Shown here piece after piece: positions 35,544 through 45,116 of a stretch of DNA of 64,000 nt (its first letter is position 1; each line of letters starts with the position of its first letter). The notes under the pieces are model-generated. The model was given only the letters and a program-made list of their open reading frames with translations. It was not told where the DNA came from and did no database searches. A program made the position numbers and the translations under genes. The stretch comes from Aquimarina sp. TRL1 (lineage in GTDB: Bacteria > Bacteroidota > Bacteroidia > Flavobacteriales > Flavobacteriaceae): positions 2,532,501-2,596,500 of the forward strand of contig NZ_CP053590.1 in assembly GCF_013365535.1 (NCBI RefSeq), read 5' to 3'.

Positions 35544-36494
35544 ATGACAGGTACTGTTTATAAATCTACAGGAAGTTGGTATACCGTTAAAACAGATAAC
35601 GGGAAAGTGTATGAGTGTAGAATTAAAGGAAAATTTAGAATCAAAGGAATAAAAAACACGAACCCGGTTTCAGTTGGGGATCGGGTCGGGTTTTCTGTCG
35701 AAAAAAATACGGAAGAAAATAGAGGGATTATAGAAAGGATTGAGGAACGAACCAATTATATAATTCGCAAATCAGTAAACCTTTCCAAACAAACCCATAT
35801 TATTGCTTCTAATATTGATACTGTTTTTTTGATTATTACATTGAATAACCCTCCAACGTTTCCTGCATTTATCGATCGCTTTTTAGTAACAGCAGAAGCA
35901 TATGGAATTAAAGCAGTGCTGTTGTTTAATAAGATAGATGTCTATGACGAAGAAGAACTGTTAGAAGTAAAATACCTGGCTGCGCTTTACAGAAAAATAG
36001 GATATGAATGTATCGGCATATCTGCTAAAACAGGAAAAAACATAGCCAAAGTTAAAAACCTGATGAAGGATAAGGTTAGTGTTTTTTCAGGGCATAGTGG
36101 AGTGGGGAAATCTACATTGGTAAACGCGATAGAACCGGGACTTTCTTTAAAGACAGCAGAAATTAGTGATCAACATCAGCAGGGACAGCATACGACTACT
36201 TTTGCAGAAATGTTTGATTTGAGTTTTGGGGCTCGTATTATTGATACTCCGGGAATTAAAGGGTTTGGAGTAGTAGATATTGAAAAGGAAGAATTAGGAG
36301 ATTATTTTCCTGAGTTTTTCGAACTAAAACCTATGTGTAAGTTTAATAACTGCTTGCATATTAATGAACCAAAATGTGCTGTAAAGGAGGCGTTGGAAAG
36401 AGAAGAAATTGCCTGGTCGAGATATAAGAGTTACCTTCAGATACTAGAAGGAGAAGAAGAGCATTACCGAAAAAATAATTATTCAGAAGACTAA
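35544..36494 (+). CDS. rsgA: Ribosome small-subunit-dependent GTPase A
   Basis: Circularly permuted GTPase for late 30S maturation. An N-terminal OB fold is followed by NKID (G4), the P-loop GHSGVGKSTL and DTPGIKGFG (G3), and a C-terminal zinc site in CKFNNCLHINEPKC. Start at ATG 35544 (MTGTVYKSTGSWY), giving 316 residues; a TTG three codons earlier is unlikely. It lies 25 bases after the DAHP synthase gene and may be read through from that operon. Confidence 0.95.
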   Translation: MTGTVYKSTGSWYTVKTDNGKVYECRIKGKFRIKGIKNTNPVSVGDRVGFSVEKNTEENRGIIERIEERTNYIIRKSVNLSKQTHIIASNIDTVFLIITLNNPPTFPAFIDRFLVTAEAYGIKAVLLFNKIDVYDEEELLEVKYLAALYRKIGYECIGISAKTGKNIAKVKNLMKDKVSVFSGHSGVGKSTLVNAIEPGLSLKTAEISDQHQQGQHTTTFAEMFDLSFGARIIDTPGIKGFGVVDIEKEELGDYFPEFFELKPMCKFNNCLHINEPKCAVKEALEREEIAWSRYKSYLQILEGEEEHYRKNNYSED

Positions 36495-36518
36495 TCACCG
36501 TTTTTTTTGAGTTGAGAT

Positions 36519-36971
36519 ATGAGAGTAGTAATTCAGCGAGTAAAAAATGCCTCCGTAGAAGTTGATAAAGAACTAGTTTCGGAAATAGGGCAAGGGCTAT
36601 TAATTCTTGTAGGAATAGAAGAACAAGACACAGAAGAAGATGCAGTATGGCTATCAGGAAAAATTACACGTCTTCGAGTTTTTGAGGATGATAAAGGTGT
36701 TATGAACCGAAGTGTAAAGGAAATTGATGGAGATATTATTCTGGTTAGCCAGTTTACCTTACATGCAAGTACGAAAAAAGGGAATAGACCGAGTTATATC
36801 AAAGCTGCAAGACCAGAAACTGCAATCCCGTTATATGAAAATCTACTGAAACTACTGAAATTAGATTTGGGGAAACCGGTTGGTTCAGGAGTTTTTGGGG
36901 CAGATATGAAAGTCGCTCTCGTCAACGATGGTCCGGTGACGATTACTATTGATACAAAAAACAAAGAATAA
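36519..36971 (+). CDS. dtd: D-aminoacyl-tRNA deacylase
   Basis: Removes D-amino acids from mischarged tRNA. The 150-residue length is typical. RVVIQRVKNASVEV opens the protein, VSQFTLHA is the first active-site motif, and GNRPSYIKAARPE carries the Gly-x-Pro region that provides chirality selection. It follows rsgA by 24 bases in the same direction. The 199-base gap after it holds no visible feature. Confidence 0.96.
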   Translation: MRVVIQRVKNASVEVDKELVSEIGQGLLILVGIEEQDTEEDAVWLSGKITRLRVFEDDKGVMNRSVKEIDGDIILVSQFTLHASTKKGNRPSYIKAARPETAIPLYENLLKLLKLDLGKPVGSGVFGADMKVALVNDGPVTITIDTKNKE

Positions 36972-37170
36972 TAAAATCATCAATAAATCCCCGAAATAAG
37001 ATATAAACGAACTGGGTTTGTATATGTGATTGAAAGGGTTTTATAGCTTTAGGTTTATGTGTTGAGAATGCTTTCGTATTTGGATGGGGGCTATGTTGTA
37101 AGAATGAAACTTTAAGTGATTGTTTTATTGATTATACCTAGCGTGTTACAAAATTTAAAGAAAATAATAT

Positions 37171-37497
37171 ATGAATATTCAAAATGCACAAAAAGCGGTT
37201 GATGAATGGATCAAGAATCACGGCGTAAGATATTTTAATGAATTGACCAATATGGCTCAGTTGACAGAAGAGGTAGGAGAAGTTGCAAGGATTATTGCGC
37301 GACGATATGGAGAACAAAGTGAAAAAGAGAGTGATAAAAACAAAGATTTAGGAGAAGAGTTAGCTGATGTGTTGTTCGTGGTTTTGTGTTTGGCTAATCA
37401 GACAGGAATAGATCTGCAGGCTTCTTTCGATAAAAAATTAGATATAAAGACCAAGAGAGATCACGAGCGTCATCATAATAATGAGAAACTGAAATAA
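37171..37497 (+). CDS. MazG-like nucleotide pyrophosphohydrolase
   Basis: All-alpha NTP pyrophosphatase, 108 residues. The metal-binding helices are visible as LTEEVGEVARIIARRYGE (EExxE-type) and DLGEELADVLFVVLCLA (ExxD-type). It probably removes non-canonical or excess nucleoside triphosphates; the substrate is not known. Its stop overlaps the ATG of a small membrane protein (TAATG). Confidence 0.92.
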   Translation: MNIQNAQKAVDEWIKNHGVRYFNELTNMAQLTEEVGEVARIIARRYGEQSEKESDKNKDLGEELADVLFVVLCLANQTGIDLQASFDKKLDIKTKRDHERHHNNEKLK

Positions 37498-37751
37498 TGT
37501 TTAAAAAAGTTGTTACTTCTAGGAAATATTGGTTGTCAGTATTGTATTTAGGGATTGCATTTATATTAGTATTTAGCCTCATAGAGCATGTGTCACAATT
37601 TAGAGGGGTTTCTTTATCAGGTTTTGTAGAAACAAAATTAGCGAATGGAAGATGGATGCGTTTTTTTCTGTCCAGAATTGTAGGAGGAGTTGCATATGGG
37701 ATGATTATGTCCTATTATTTTACTGCTAGAAAAATTAAATCAAATAAATAA
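37497..37751 (+). CDS. Small membrane protein, 84 aa
   Basis: A short protein with a strong first membrane segment (WLSVLYLGIAFILVFSLI) and a second weaker one (FFLSRIVGGVAYGMIMSYYF), a Lys-rich tail suggesting the C-terminus stays inside. It is translationally coupled to the MazG-like gene by a one-base overlap and ends 3 bases before aroA. I do not recognise the family. Its real existence is supported by the tight packing and membrane pattern. Confidence 0.75.
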   Translation: MFKKVVTSRKYWLSVLYLGIAFILVFSLIEHVSQFRGVSLSGFVETKLANGRWMRFFLSRIVGGVAYGMIMSYYFTARKIKSNK

Positions 37752-37754
37752 AAG

Positions 37755-38978
37755 ATGGATGTAAGATTAGATTGTATATCAAATATAGAAAATAAAGAGC
37801 TGAAGATTACAGGATCCAAAAGTGAGTCAAACAGACTTTTAATCTTACAGGCATTATACCCGGAAATCACCATACGTAATTTATCGAATAGTGATGATTC
37901 AAAAGTAATGCAAAAAGCATTGCAAAGCACAGGAGAAGAAGTAGATATTCACCATGCCGGAACTGCTATGCGTTTTTTAACAGCTTATTTTGCATGTAAG
38001 GAGGGAAGAGAAGTATTGCTTACCGGAAGCAAAAGAATGAAGCAACGACCAATAAAAGTATTAGTTGAAGCGTTGCGACAATTGGGATGTGATATTGAGT
38101 ACGAAGGAGAGGAAGGATACCCGCCATTACGGATAAAAGGAAGTATTCCTAATTCTAATGAAGTGTCCTTGAAAGCCGATGTAAGTAGTCAGTATATTTC
38201 TGCATTAATGCTAATAGCACCTTCCTTGCCAGAAGGGTTAAAGATATGCTTGTTAGGGAAAGTGACTTCCGTACCCTATATAAATATGACAATTAGTTTG
38301 CTTAGAGATATTGGAGTAGTAGCTTCTTTTGATGGAAATAATATTCAGATATCTCATAAAAAAGAAATAGCGCCGGTATCATTAGTTGTCGAATCGGATT
38401 GGAGTTCTGCCTCCTACTTTTATAGTATTGTAGCATTATCAGATAATCGATCAGTATCGTTAGGGAGTTATAAGGATCACAGCTATCAGGGAGATGCATC
38501 ATTGGCTGAGATTTATCGGCAATTAGGAGTGGAAACAATTTTTTCTGAGCATCAGATAACCCTAAAAAAAACGGATACGCTAACGCGGGAGATTAAAGCA
38601 CTTGATTTGTCCAATTCTCCAGACATAGCGCAGACAATTGCAGTTACCTGTTTTGGGTTGGGACTAGGGTGCTATTTAACGGGATTACACACCTTAAAGA
38701 TAAAAGAAACAGATAGGTTGGAAGCGCTAAAGACAGAAATAGAAAAGCTGGGAGGAAAGGTAGAAGTGACAAATGATACCTTAAAATTATTTCCGACAGA
38801 AAATGTATTAGAGAATATTACGATTAATACCTATGATGATCATCGAATGGCGATGGCATTTGCTCCCTTAGCATTGAGGAAGTCGATACAGATTCACGAA
38901 GCAGAAGTAGTCTCTAAATCATATCCTGACTTTTGGTCAGATCTAAATGAATTAGGCTTTAAAGTTTCAGAGATTTAA
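37755..38978 (+). CDS. aroA: 3-phosphoshikimate 1-carboxyvinyltransferase (EPSP synthase)
   Basis: Sixth shikimate step, joining phosphoenolpyruvate to shikimate-3-phosphate. The 407-residue protein has the KSESNR entry, the HAGTAMRFLTAYF region, QYISALMLIAP and the C-terminal DDHRMAMAFA. The usual LP-x-S-K-S start is replaced by ITGSKSESNR, common in this phylum. It feeds chorismate to the operon at 31566-35518 but is transcribed separately. The sequence is intact. Confidence 0.96.
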   Translation: MDVRLDCISNIENKELKITGSKSESNRLLILQALYPEITIRNLSNSDDSKVMQKALQSTGEEVDIHHAGTAMRFLTAYFACKEGREVLLTGSKRMKQRPIKVLVEALRQLGCDIEYEGEEGYPPLRIKGSIPNSNEVSLKADVSSQYISALMLIAPSLPEGLKICLLGKVTSVPYINMTISLLRDIGVVASFDGNNIQISHKKEIAPVSLVVESDWSSASYFYSIVALSDNRSVSLGSYKDHSYQGDASLAEIYRQLGVETIFSEHQITLKKTDTLTREIKALDLSNSPDIAQTIAVTCFGLGLGCYLTGLHTLKIKETDRLEALKTEIEKLGGKVEVTNDTLKLFPTENVLENITINTYDDHRMAMAFAPLALRKSIQIHEAEVVSKSYPDFWSDLNELGFKVSEI

Positions 38979-38997
38979 AATATATCTGGGTAATTAC

Positions 38998-39029
38998 TTG
39001 ACAACCCCTGTTTTCAGATTGTATATTTG
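38998..39029 (+). promoter_or_regulatory. queA promoter
   Basis: TTG (38998-39000), 21-base spacer and TATATTTG (39022-39029), a full match to the consensus; the queA start is 23 bases beyond. Confidence 0.82.
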
Positions 39030-39052
39030 TCACTTCAAAAAAGTAAAAACGA

Positions 39053-40102
39053 ATGAAGTTATCACATTTCAATTTCAATCTCCCAAAAGAGCTATTGGCT
39101 GAGTATCCGGCAGAAAACAGAGACGAGTCTCGTTTGATGGTTTTAAATAGAAAGGAGCAAAAAATAGAACATAAACAGTTTAAGGATCTTATTGATTATT
39201 TCGAGCCAAATGATGTTATGGTACTTAATAATACAAAGGTATTCCCTGCTAGATTATATGGGAACAAAGAAAAAACTGGAGCGAGAATTGAAGTGTTTCT
39301 TCTTAGAGAGTTAAACTCAGAAACTCGTTTATGGGATGTATTGGTAGATCCTGCTAGAAAAATACGAATAGGAAATAAACTGTATTTCGGGGATGATGAG
39401 AGTCTGGTAGCAGAGGTTATTGATAATACAACTTCCAGAGGACGTACATTGAGATTTTTATATGATGGTTCTTATGATGAGTTTAGGCAGAAGTTAACCG
39501 ATTTAGGAGAGACACCACTTCCTAAATATATAAAAAGAGAAACAGAGCCTGAAGATGAAGAAAGATATCAGACAATTTATGCAAAAAATGAAGGAGCAGT
39601 AGCAGCACCTACTGCAGGATTGCATTTCTCTAAACACTTGATGAAACGTCTGGAGATAAAAGGAGTGGATTTTTCTGAGATAACATTACATGTAGGACTA
39701 GGAACTTTTAACCCTGTAGAGGTAGAAGATCTTTCCAAACATAAAATGGATAGTGAAGAAGCTTATATTACTGCAAAGGCAGCCGAGGTTATAAATGCAG
39801 GTATAAAGAACAAAAGAAGAATTTGTGCCGTAGGAACAACTGTGATGAGAGCTTTGGAAAGCTCAGTATCTTCTGAGAAAACATTAAATGAATTTAGAGG
39901 ATGGACGAATAAGTTTATCTTTCCTCCTTATGATTTTAGTATTGCTAATAGTATGATTACTAATTTTCATACACCAAAATCAACGCTTCTAATGATGGTT
40001 TCTGCATTTGCAGGGCACGATTTGATAAAAGAAGCCTATGAAGAAGCCGTAAAAGAGAAGTATAAATTTTACTCTTATGGAGATGCAATGTTAATATTGT
40101 AA
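39053..40102 (+). CDS. queA: S-adenosylmethionine:tRNA ribosyltransferase-isomerase
   Basis: Builds epoxyqueuosine on tRNA from preQ1 and SAM. The 349-residue length and motifs [33 protein letters not shown] and THFHTP-like [18 protein letters not shown] are typical. It has its own consensus promoter and a strong terminator (40174-40213), so it is a single-gene unit. Confidence 0.97.
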   Translation: MKLSHFNFNLPKELLAEYPAENRDESRLMVLNRKEQKIEHKQFKDLIDYFEPNDVMVLNNTKVFPARLYGNKEKTGARIEVFLLRELNSETRLWDVLVDPARKIRIGNKLYFGDDESLVAEVIDNTTSRGRTLRFLYDGSYDEFRQKLTDLGETPLPKYIKRETEPEDEERYQTIYAKNEGAVAAPTAGLHFSKHLMKRLEIKGVDFSEITLHVGLGTFNPVEVEDLSKHKMDSEEAYITAKAAEVINAGIKNKRRICAVGTTVMRALESSVSSEKTLNEFRGWTNKFIFPPYDFSIANSMITNFHTPKSTLLMMVSAFAGHDLIKEAYEEAVKEKYKFYSYGDAMLIL

Positions 40103-40173
40103 TGTTTTTTTAACGAAGTATTTGCATATATAATAAAGTACCTCTAAAAATACTACAAAATTTATTTTTTTTG

Positions 40174-40213
40174 AGAGCTCAGTTTTACAAATGTTAAAAT
40201 TGAGCTCTTTTTC
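40174..40213 (+). terminator. queA terminator
   Basis: AGAGCTCA...TTTTA pairs with TAAAA...TGAGCTCT (40174-40208), followed by TTTTTC. It lies in the 358-base gap 40103-40460, which also holds the promoter at 40252. Confidence 0.85.
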
Positions 40214-40251
40214 GTTTTAACATCTATTTGTCTTAAAATTAAATTGTTAGG

Positions 40252-40282
40252 TTGTTTTTTATCTAAAAAAAAATTAATTTTG
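40252..40282 (+). promoter_or_regulatory. Promoter of the chalcone-isomerase-like gene
   Basis: TTG (40252-40254), 20-base spacer, TAATTTTG (40275-40282). The leader would be about 170 bases and contains a perfect TACGGT/ACCGTA hairpin at 40304-40318. Confidence 0.7.
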
Positions 40283-40460
40283 CACCTTGTTTTTGAAAAA
40301 ATATACGGTTTTACCGTAAAGTTTTGTTAAAATAAAAATGTCATTTAACGATAAAAAATGAACTTTGTCGAAAAAAAAGAATTCGCAAAAATATGGGGTA
40401 ATTTTTGTTGTTGAATTGTCTAGTTTCGCAAAGTTTTCGGACAGTTTAATTTAATTATAT

Positions 40461-41390
40461 ATGAAAAGAATAGGGTTTTGTTTCGTTTTATTAATTTCTG
40501 TTTTTTCATTTGCTCAGACAAGAGTAGGAGAAGTTCAATTTAATAATTCGGATGTTTTTGAAGAAGAAGAACTGATGCTTAATGGAGCAGGAGCAAAAGA
40601 TAAATTATATGCGATAGGATTATATTTAAACTTCGAAGTTGATGGAGTTGATGATGGAATCTTGGTAGCTGAAAAAAATGAAAATATGGCATTGACCATA
40701 AAAGTATTATCTAGCTCATTAAACTCGGATAAACTAAAAGAAGTTTTAAGAAATGGATTAGAGAGAGCTACTGATGGGAATAGCTATCTTTTAGAAGATC
40801 AGATCAGAAAGTTTTTTACGTATATTCCCAAAGAAGTAAATAAACACGATATCCTAAAAATTACTTTCAAAAAGGATAAAGGACTTACCGTGTATCGCAA
40901 TATGGAATCACTAGGGACATTAAATAACCTGGATTTCAAAAAAGCATTTTTCAAAATCTGGTTAGGAGAAAATCCTACTGATGAAGAATTAAAAGAAGAC
41001 TTATTGGGGAGTTTGCAAACGAATCCTGTATTGGGAAGATGGAAAGTTTATGATAAAAGAACAGGAGTGGCTACTAGTATTGTACAAATTTACGTTATCA
41101 AAAACAGTGTTTTTGGAGTCATAGAAAGAATGCTAAGGCAATCCGAAAGAGATGCGGTATGTTATGAATGTAAAGGAGATGATAAGAATAAACAAGTCGA
41201 AGGATTGGTTGTTTTAAAAAGATTACGTCCCAAAGGAGAGAATAAATATGCAGGGGGTAAGTTTACCAATATAAAAAATGGAGAAGTGTCTGATTGTCAG
41301 ATATGGGTAGATGAAGATGAAGAAGATATTCTTAATGTTCGTTATAAAGGAAGTGGTGGAACCCACAAATGGAAACGAATTAAAAAATAA
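40461..41390 (+). CDS. Secreted chalcone-isomerase-like / DUF2147 fusion protein
   Basis: Signal peptide (VLLISVFSFAQ), then a chalcone-isomerase-like domain at about residues 20-185 (KDKLYAIGLYLNF; FKIWLGENP), then a DUF2147 domain at about 190-309 (GRWKVYDKRTGVATSIVQIY, CYECKGDDKN, and the closing TGxxW-type GGTHKWKRI). The two families usually occur as separate small secreted proteins; here one frame of 309 residues carries both. Enzymatic isomerase activity is unlikely in the bacterial branch; lipid or small-ligand binding in the periplasm is an inference. It has its own promoter and terminator. Confidence 0.8.
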   Translation: MKRIGFCFVLLISVFSFAQTRVGEVQFNNSDVFEEEELMLNGAGAKDKLYAIGLYLNFEVDGVDDGILVAEKNENMALTIKVLSSSLNSDKLKEVLRNGLERATDGNSYLLEDQIRKFFTYIPKEVNKHDILKITFKKDKGLTVYRNMESLGTLNNLDFKKAFFKIWLGENPTDEELKEDLLGSLQTNPVLGRWKVYDKRTGVATSIVQIYVIKNSVFGVIERMLRQSERDAVCYECKGDDKNKQVEGLVVLKRLRPKGENKYAGGKFTNIKNGEVSDCQIWVDEDEEDILNVRYKGSGGTHKWKRIKK

Positions 41391-41397
41391 AGAGATG

Positions 41398-41428
41398 AAA
41401 AGAGTTTGAATTTCAAACTCTTTTTTTT
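41398..41428 (+). terminator. Terminator after the fusion gene
   Basis: AAAAGAGTTTG pairs with CAAACTCTTTT around AATTT, followed by more T. It lies 8 bases after the stop. Confidence 0.88.
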
Positions 41429-41503
41429 GCAATAAAAAGGATTGAAAATAAGTCGATTTGGTATGGGAAATAAAAGATATCTGGAGGACTTCTTTATCTT
41501 TTA

Positions 41504-41511
41504 TATTTTTG
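41504..41511 (+). promoter_or_regulatory. -7 element of rlmN
   Basis: TATTTTTG fits TAnnTTTG. It ends only 7 bases before the rlmN ATG, so the transcript would be nearly leaderless. Confidence 0.5.
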
Positions 41512-41518
41512 CAGTATT

Positions 41519-42559
41519 ATGAAGGTGAAAAAAAAGGATATTAGGTCATTAACGAAAGACGAATTACGAGATTTTTTTAAAGAAAGCGGAGATAAAGCTT
41601 TTAGAGGGAATCAGGTGTATGAGTGGCTTTGGAATAAAGGAGCACATGACTTTGATGATATGACGAATGTCTCTAAAAATACCCGAAAAATGCTGGCGGA
41701 GCACTTTGTTATTAATCATATCCATGTAGATCAGATGCAAAGAAGCTCGGATGGAACGATAAAAAATGCAGTGCGATTACATGATGGTTTAATAGTAGAA
41801 TCCGTATTGATCCCTACAGCTACAAGAACGACAGCGTGTGTTTCTTCTCAGGTGGGATGTAGCCTGGATTGCAAATTTTGCGCTACAGCCAGGCTCAAAA
41901 GAATGAGAAACCTTAACCCTGATGAGATTTATGATCAGGTAGTGGCAATAGATAAAGAAAGCAGACTTTATCACAACCGTCCTTTGTCTAATATTGTTTT
42001 TATGGGAATGGGAGAGCCATTAATGAACTATAAGAATGTATTAAAATCTATAGAGAAGATAACCTCAGAAGATGGATTGGGAATGTCTCCTAAAAGAATT
42101 ACAGTTTCTACTTCCGGAGTTCCTAAGATGATCAAAAAACTGGCAGATGATGAAGTGCGGTTTGGTTTGGCAGTTTCTCTGCACTCTGCCATCGATGATG
42201 TCAGAACCAGGATTATGCCATTTAATAAAATGTTTCCCCTGTCCGATCTTAGAGAGTCATTAGAGTATTGGTATCAGAAAACAAAAAGTAAGGTTACCTA
42301 CGAATACGTAGTCTGGAAAGGGATCAATGATCGTAAAGAAGATATTGATGCCTTGGTGAAATTTTGCTCCTATGTTCCCTGCAAGGTGAATCTTATAGAA
42401 TATAATCCAATCGATGACGGAGAGTTTCAACAGGCAGACTCACATGCAATAGATCGTTATATCAGCTCTTTGGAAACAAAAGGAATTGTTGTGAATGTTC
42501 GAAGAAGCAGAGGGAAAGATATCGATGCTGCATGCGGGCAATTAGCGAATAAATCATAG
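41519..42559 (+). CDS. rlmN: Dual-specificity 23S rRNA/tRNA adenine C2-methyltransferase
   Basis: Radical-SAM enzyme methylating C2 of A2503 in 23S rRNA and A37 in tRNAs. The CxxxCxxC cluster motif is CSLDCKFC, MGMGEPLMNY is the SAM-binding GEP-like region, and the catalytic C-terminal Cys lies in DAACGQLA. The 346-residue length is typical. It stands alone between a terminator and the polyprenyl synthase gene. Confidence 0.97.
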   Translation: MKVKKKDIRSLTKDELRDFFKESGDKAFRGNQVYEWLWNKGAHDFDDMTNVSKNTRKMLAEHFVINHIHVDQMQRSSDGTIKNAVRLHDGLIVESVLIPTATRTTACVSSQVGCSLDCKFCATARLKRMRNLNPDEIYDQVVAIDKESRLYHNRPLSNIVFMGMGEPLMNYKNVLKSIEKITSEDGLGMSPKRITVSTSGVPKMIKKLADDEVRFGLAVSLHSAIDDVRTRIMPFNKMFPLSDLRESLEYWYQKTKSKVTYEYVVWKGINDRKEDIDALVKFCSYVPCKVNLIEYNPIDDGEFQQADSHAIDRYISSLETKGIVVNVRRSRGKDIDAACGQLANKS

Positions 42560-42682
42560 ATACAAAACATAAGAAATCTTAATATTTTCATAGAAATGCA
42601 ATATCAATTAGCGAAAAGAAGAATACAAACTTATTTATGCTATCTTCGCAGCTAATAATCAGATCGAATTAAGAAGTAACTG

Positions 42683-43660
42683 TTGAAAATAGTTGAGCAA
42701 ATAAAGCGACCTATCATAGATGAAATGGAACTTTTTGAGAAAAAGTTTTCACAATCTATGTCTTCTAAAGTGGCCTTATTAAATAGGATAACGCATTATA
42801 TTGTAAACCGAAAGGGGAAACAAATGCGTCCGATGTTTGTTTTTCTGGTAGCAAAAATGGTGGCAGAAGGAGAACTAAATGAAAGAACGTATAGAGGAGC
42901 TTCTGTAATAGAGCTTATTCATACAGCGACCTTAGTCCATGATGATGTTGTTGATGATTCTAATATGAGGCGAGGTTTCTTCTCTATAAATGCCTTGTGG
43001 AAAAATAAAATAGCTGTATTAGTTGGAGATTATCTGCTGTCCAAAGGATTGTTACTTTCTATAGATTACGGAGATTTTGATCTGCTTAAAATTATCTCTG
43101 TAGCAGTCAGAGAAATGAGTGAAGGAGAGCTGTTGCAGATAGAAAAGGCTAGAAATTTAGATATAACAGAAGAAGTCTATTACGAGATCATTCGTCAAAA
43201 AACAGCTACCCTAATTGCTGCTTGTTGTAGTTTAGGAGCATGCTCAGTAGCTCCTGATTCTGATGCTGTAGAGAAAATGAGAAGATTTGGAGAGTTAATA
43301 GGGATGACTTTTCAGATTAAAGATGATTTGTTTGATTATGGAGATGAAGCAATAGGAAAACCTACCGGAATAGATATCAAAGAGCAAAAAATGACACTCC
43401 CTCTGATTTATACCTTAAATCATTGCTCAAAAGAAAAGAGAAAATGGTTGATTAATTCCGTAAGGAACCACAATAAAAATAAAAAGAGAGTCAAAGAAGT
43501 GATTGACTTTGTTAAGCTTAGTGGAGGATTGGAATACGCTACTAAAATAATGCATGAATTTAAAGAGGAAGCCTTAACAATTCTTTCATCCTTCCCAGAT
43601 TCAGAATACAAAGACTCTTTAGAGTTGATGGTCACCTATGTTATAGACCGAAAAAAATAA
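42683..43660 (+). CDS. Polyprenyl diphosphate synthase
   Basis: Trans-isoprenyl chain synthase, 325 residues, probably making the menaquinone side chain. First Asp-rich motif is LVHDDVVDDS, the second is QIKDDLFDYG, and KGKQMRP binds isopentenyl diphosphate. Starts at a TTG (42683): MKIVEQIKRPIIDEME; the next Met would remove conserved residues. A near-consensus -7 element TATCTTCG lies at 42641-42648. Chain length cannot be read from the sequence with confidence. Confidence 0.92.
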   Translation: MKIVEQIKRPIIDEMELFEKKFSQSMSSKVALLNRITHYIVNRKGKQMRPMFVFLVAKMVAEGELNERTYRGASVIELIHTATLVHDDVVDDSNMRRGFFSINALWKNKIAVLVGDYLLSKGLLLSIDYGDFDLLKIISVAVREMSEGELLQIEKARNLDITEEVYYEIIRQKTATLIAACCSLGACSVAPDSDAVEKMRRFGELIGMTFQIKDDLFDYGDEAIGKPTGIDIKEQKMTLPLIYTLNHCSKEKRKWLINSVRNHNKNKKRVKEVIDFVKLSGGLEYATKIMHEFKEEALTILSSFPDSEYKDSLELMVTYVIDRKK

Positions 43661-43742
43661 CAAACCATACTTTTTTTATATCTCAGGCAACTATTTTAAT
43701 TTTATGAGCGTCTATGTATATAGAGCATAAAAATTAAAGGAC

Positions 43743-44306
43743 TTGAGAATTGTTCAATTTTATAAAAACGAAACATTACTCATTAGCAAAGCTGCTAAAG
43801 GGCATAAAGAGGCACAGTATAAACTATACAAAAGTTATGCTGCCAAAATGCTTAGTGTGTGTAGGTATTATATCAAAGATATACACCATGCAGAAGAGGT
43901 GATGTTGTCAGGTTTTTTGAAGGCATTTATGAACTTGAATAAATTCAAGTCCGAAGGAAGCTTTGAAGGTTGGATTCGAAGAATTATGATTAATGAGTCT
44001 ATTTCATACTTGAGAAAAGAGAAAACACAGCTTTTTACCGAAGAAATAATAGGAGGTAAAGAGATTTCCTGGAATAATATAGAAACAGAACTGGAGGTTG
44101 AAGAAATTCAATCGTTAATCGATAGTTTACCTTCAGGGTATAGGATGGTATTTATCCTATATGCTGTAGAGGGGTATAAACATCAGGAAATTGCCAAAAT
44201 GTTGGATATTTCGGAAAGCACGTCAAAGTCACAGCTTTTCAAAGCGAGAAAGATGCTACAGAGAAAAATGATAAATCAAAACATAATGAATAATGGCACC
44301 GTCTAA
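43743..44306 (+). CDS. ECF-type RNA polymerase sigma factor
   Basis: A 187-residue sigma-70 family protein with region 2 (HAEEVMLSGFLKAFMNLNKFKSEGSFEGWIRRI) and region 4 (LPSGYRMVFILYAVEGYKHQEIAKML, SESTSKSQLFKARKML). The start is TTG at 43743. Its end overlaps the following gene by 14 bases; that gene encodes a single-pass membrane protein that is a likely anti-sigma factor. Target promoters are unknown; autoregulation of this three-gene group is the usual pattern. Confidence 0.93.
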   Translation: MRIVQFYKNETLLISKAAKGHKEAQYKLYKSYAAKMLSVCRYYIKDIHHAEEVMLSGFLKAFMNLNKFKSEGSFEGWIRRIMINESISYLRKEKTQLFTEEIIGGKEISWNNIETELEVEEIQSLIDSLPSGYRMVFILYAVEGYKHQEIAKMLDISESTSKSQLFKARKMLQRKMINQNIMNNGTV

Positions 44307-45027
44307 GTTTGATGAAGAAATAAAGAAGAGATTAGAAGGACGTTCAATAACGCCTTCAGCAGCAACATGGACACGTTTGGAGGAGAAGCTGGATGCTGGT
44401 AAAAGAAAAGAGAAAGGGTTTCAGCTGGTAAAAATGCTAGTTGCAGCTTGCGTGATAGGAATTGTGGCTGTTATCGTATTCCGATTTACAAAAAGAGAAA
44501 ACATTTCTGATAGAATTACCAATACAGATACAATATTGTTAGAAAATAAAATAGATTCAGTTCAGAGCACCGAAATTGTTTTGGAAAAAATAGTAGAAGA
44601 TAAAAAACCTATCGATAAAAAAACATCTCAAAATAACATTGTTTATAAGGAGAACAAGGAACAAAAGCAAGATATAAAAATACCAGCAAAAGAAAATATA
44701 GCGCCGTCAGAAGAATCAAGGGGATTCGTGTTTGAAAAAACCGAAAAAGAGATGATTCAGCAGGAAGTAGCCAATGTGCTAAAAGAAGTAGTGGCGCTGG
44801 AGAAAGAGAAAGAAGAGGTGTCGGATGAAGAGATTGAAGCGCTTTTGTACAAAGCGCAACAAAAAATTTTGTTAGAAAAAATAACAAAATCAAATAAGGT
44901 CAATGCTACTGCGCTTTTGCATGATGTAGAGCTAGAACTTGATGAAACCTTTAAGGAACGAGTTTTTGAAGCATTAAAAGTAGGATTTAAGAAATTACAT
45001 ATTTCGATTGTAGATCGGGAGAATTAA
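44293..45027 (+). CDS. Putative anti-sigma factor, single-pass membrane protein
   Basis: A 244-residue protein: a charged N-terminus (SATWTRLEEKLDAGKRK), one transmembrane helix near residues 46-64 (LVKMLVAACVIGIVAVIVF) and a long Glu/Lys-rich periplasmic part with likely coiled coil (about 135-215). It overlaps the ECF sigma gene by 14 bases and precedes an outer-membrane protein gene. It does not resemble a FecR-type anti-sigma factor, so the role is inferred from position and topology. Confidence 0.7.
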   Translation: MAPSKFDEEIKKRLEGRSITPSAATWTRLEEKLDAGKRKEKGFQLVKMLVAACVIGIVAVIVFRFTKRENISDRITNTDTILLENKIDSVQSTEIVLEKIVEDKKPIDKKTSQNNIVYKENKEQKQDIKIPAKENIAPSEESRGFVFEKTEKEMIQQEVANVLKEVVALEKEKEEVSDEEIEALLYKAQQKILLEKITKSNKVNATALLHDVELELDETFKERVFEALKVGFKKLHISIVDREN

Positions 45028-45116
45028 TACATTCATTAATCAAAACCATTGCGATCTTTTCCCTGTGTTTTATATGCAGGGGGAGGACGTGTTGGAAATC
45101 AAAAATCATCATCAAA

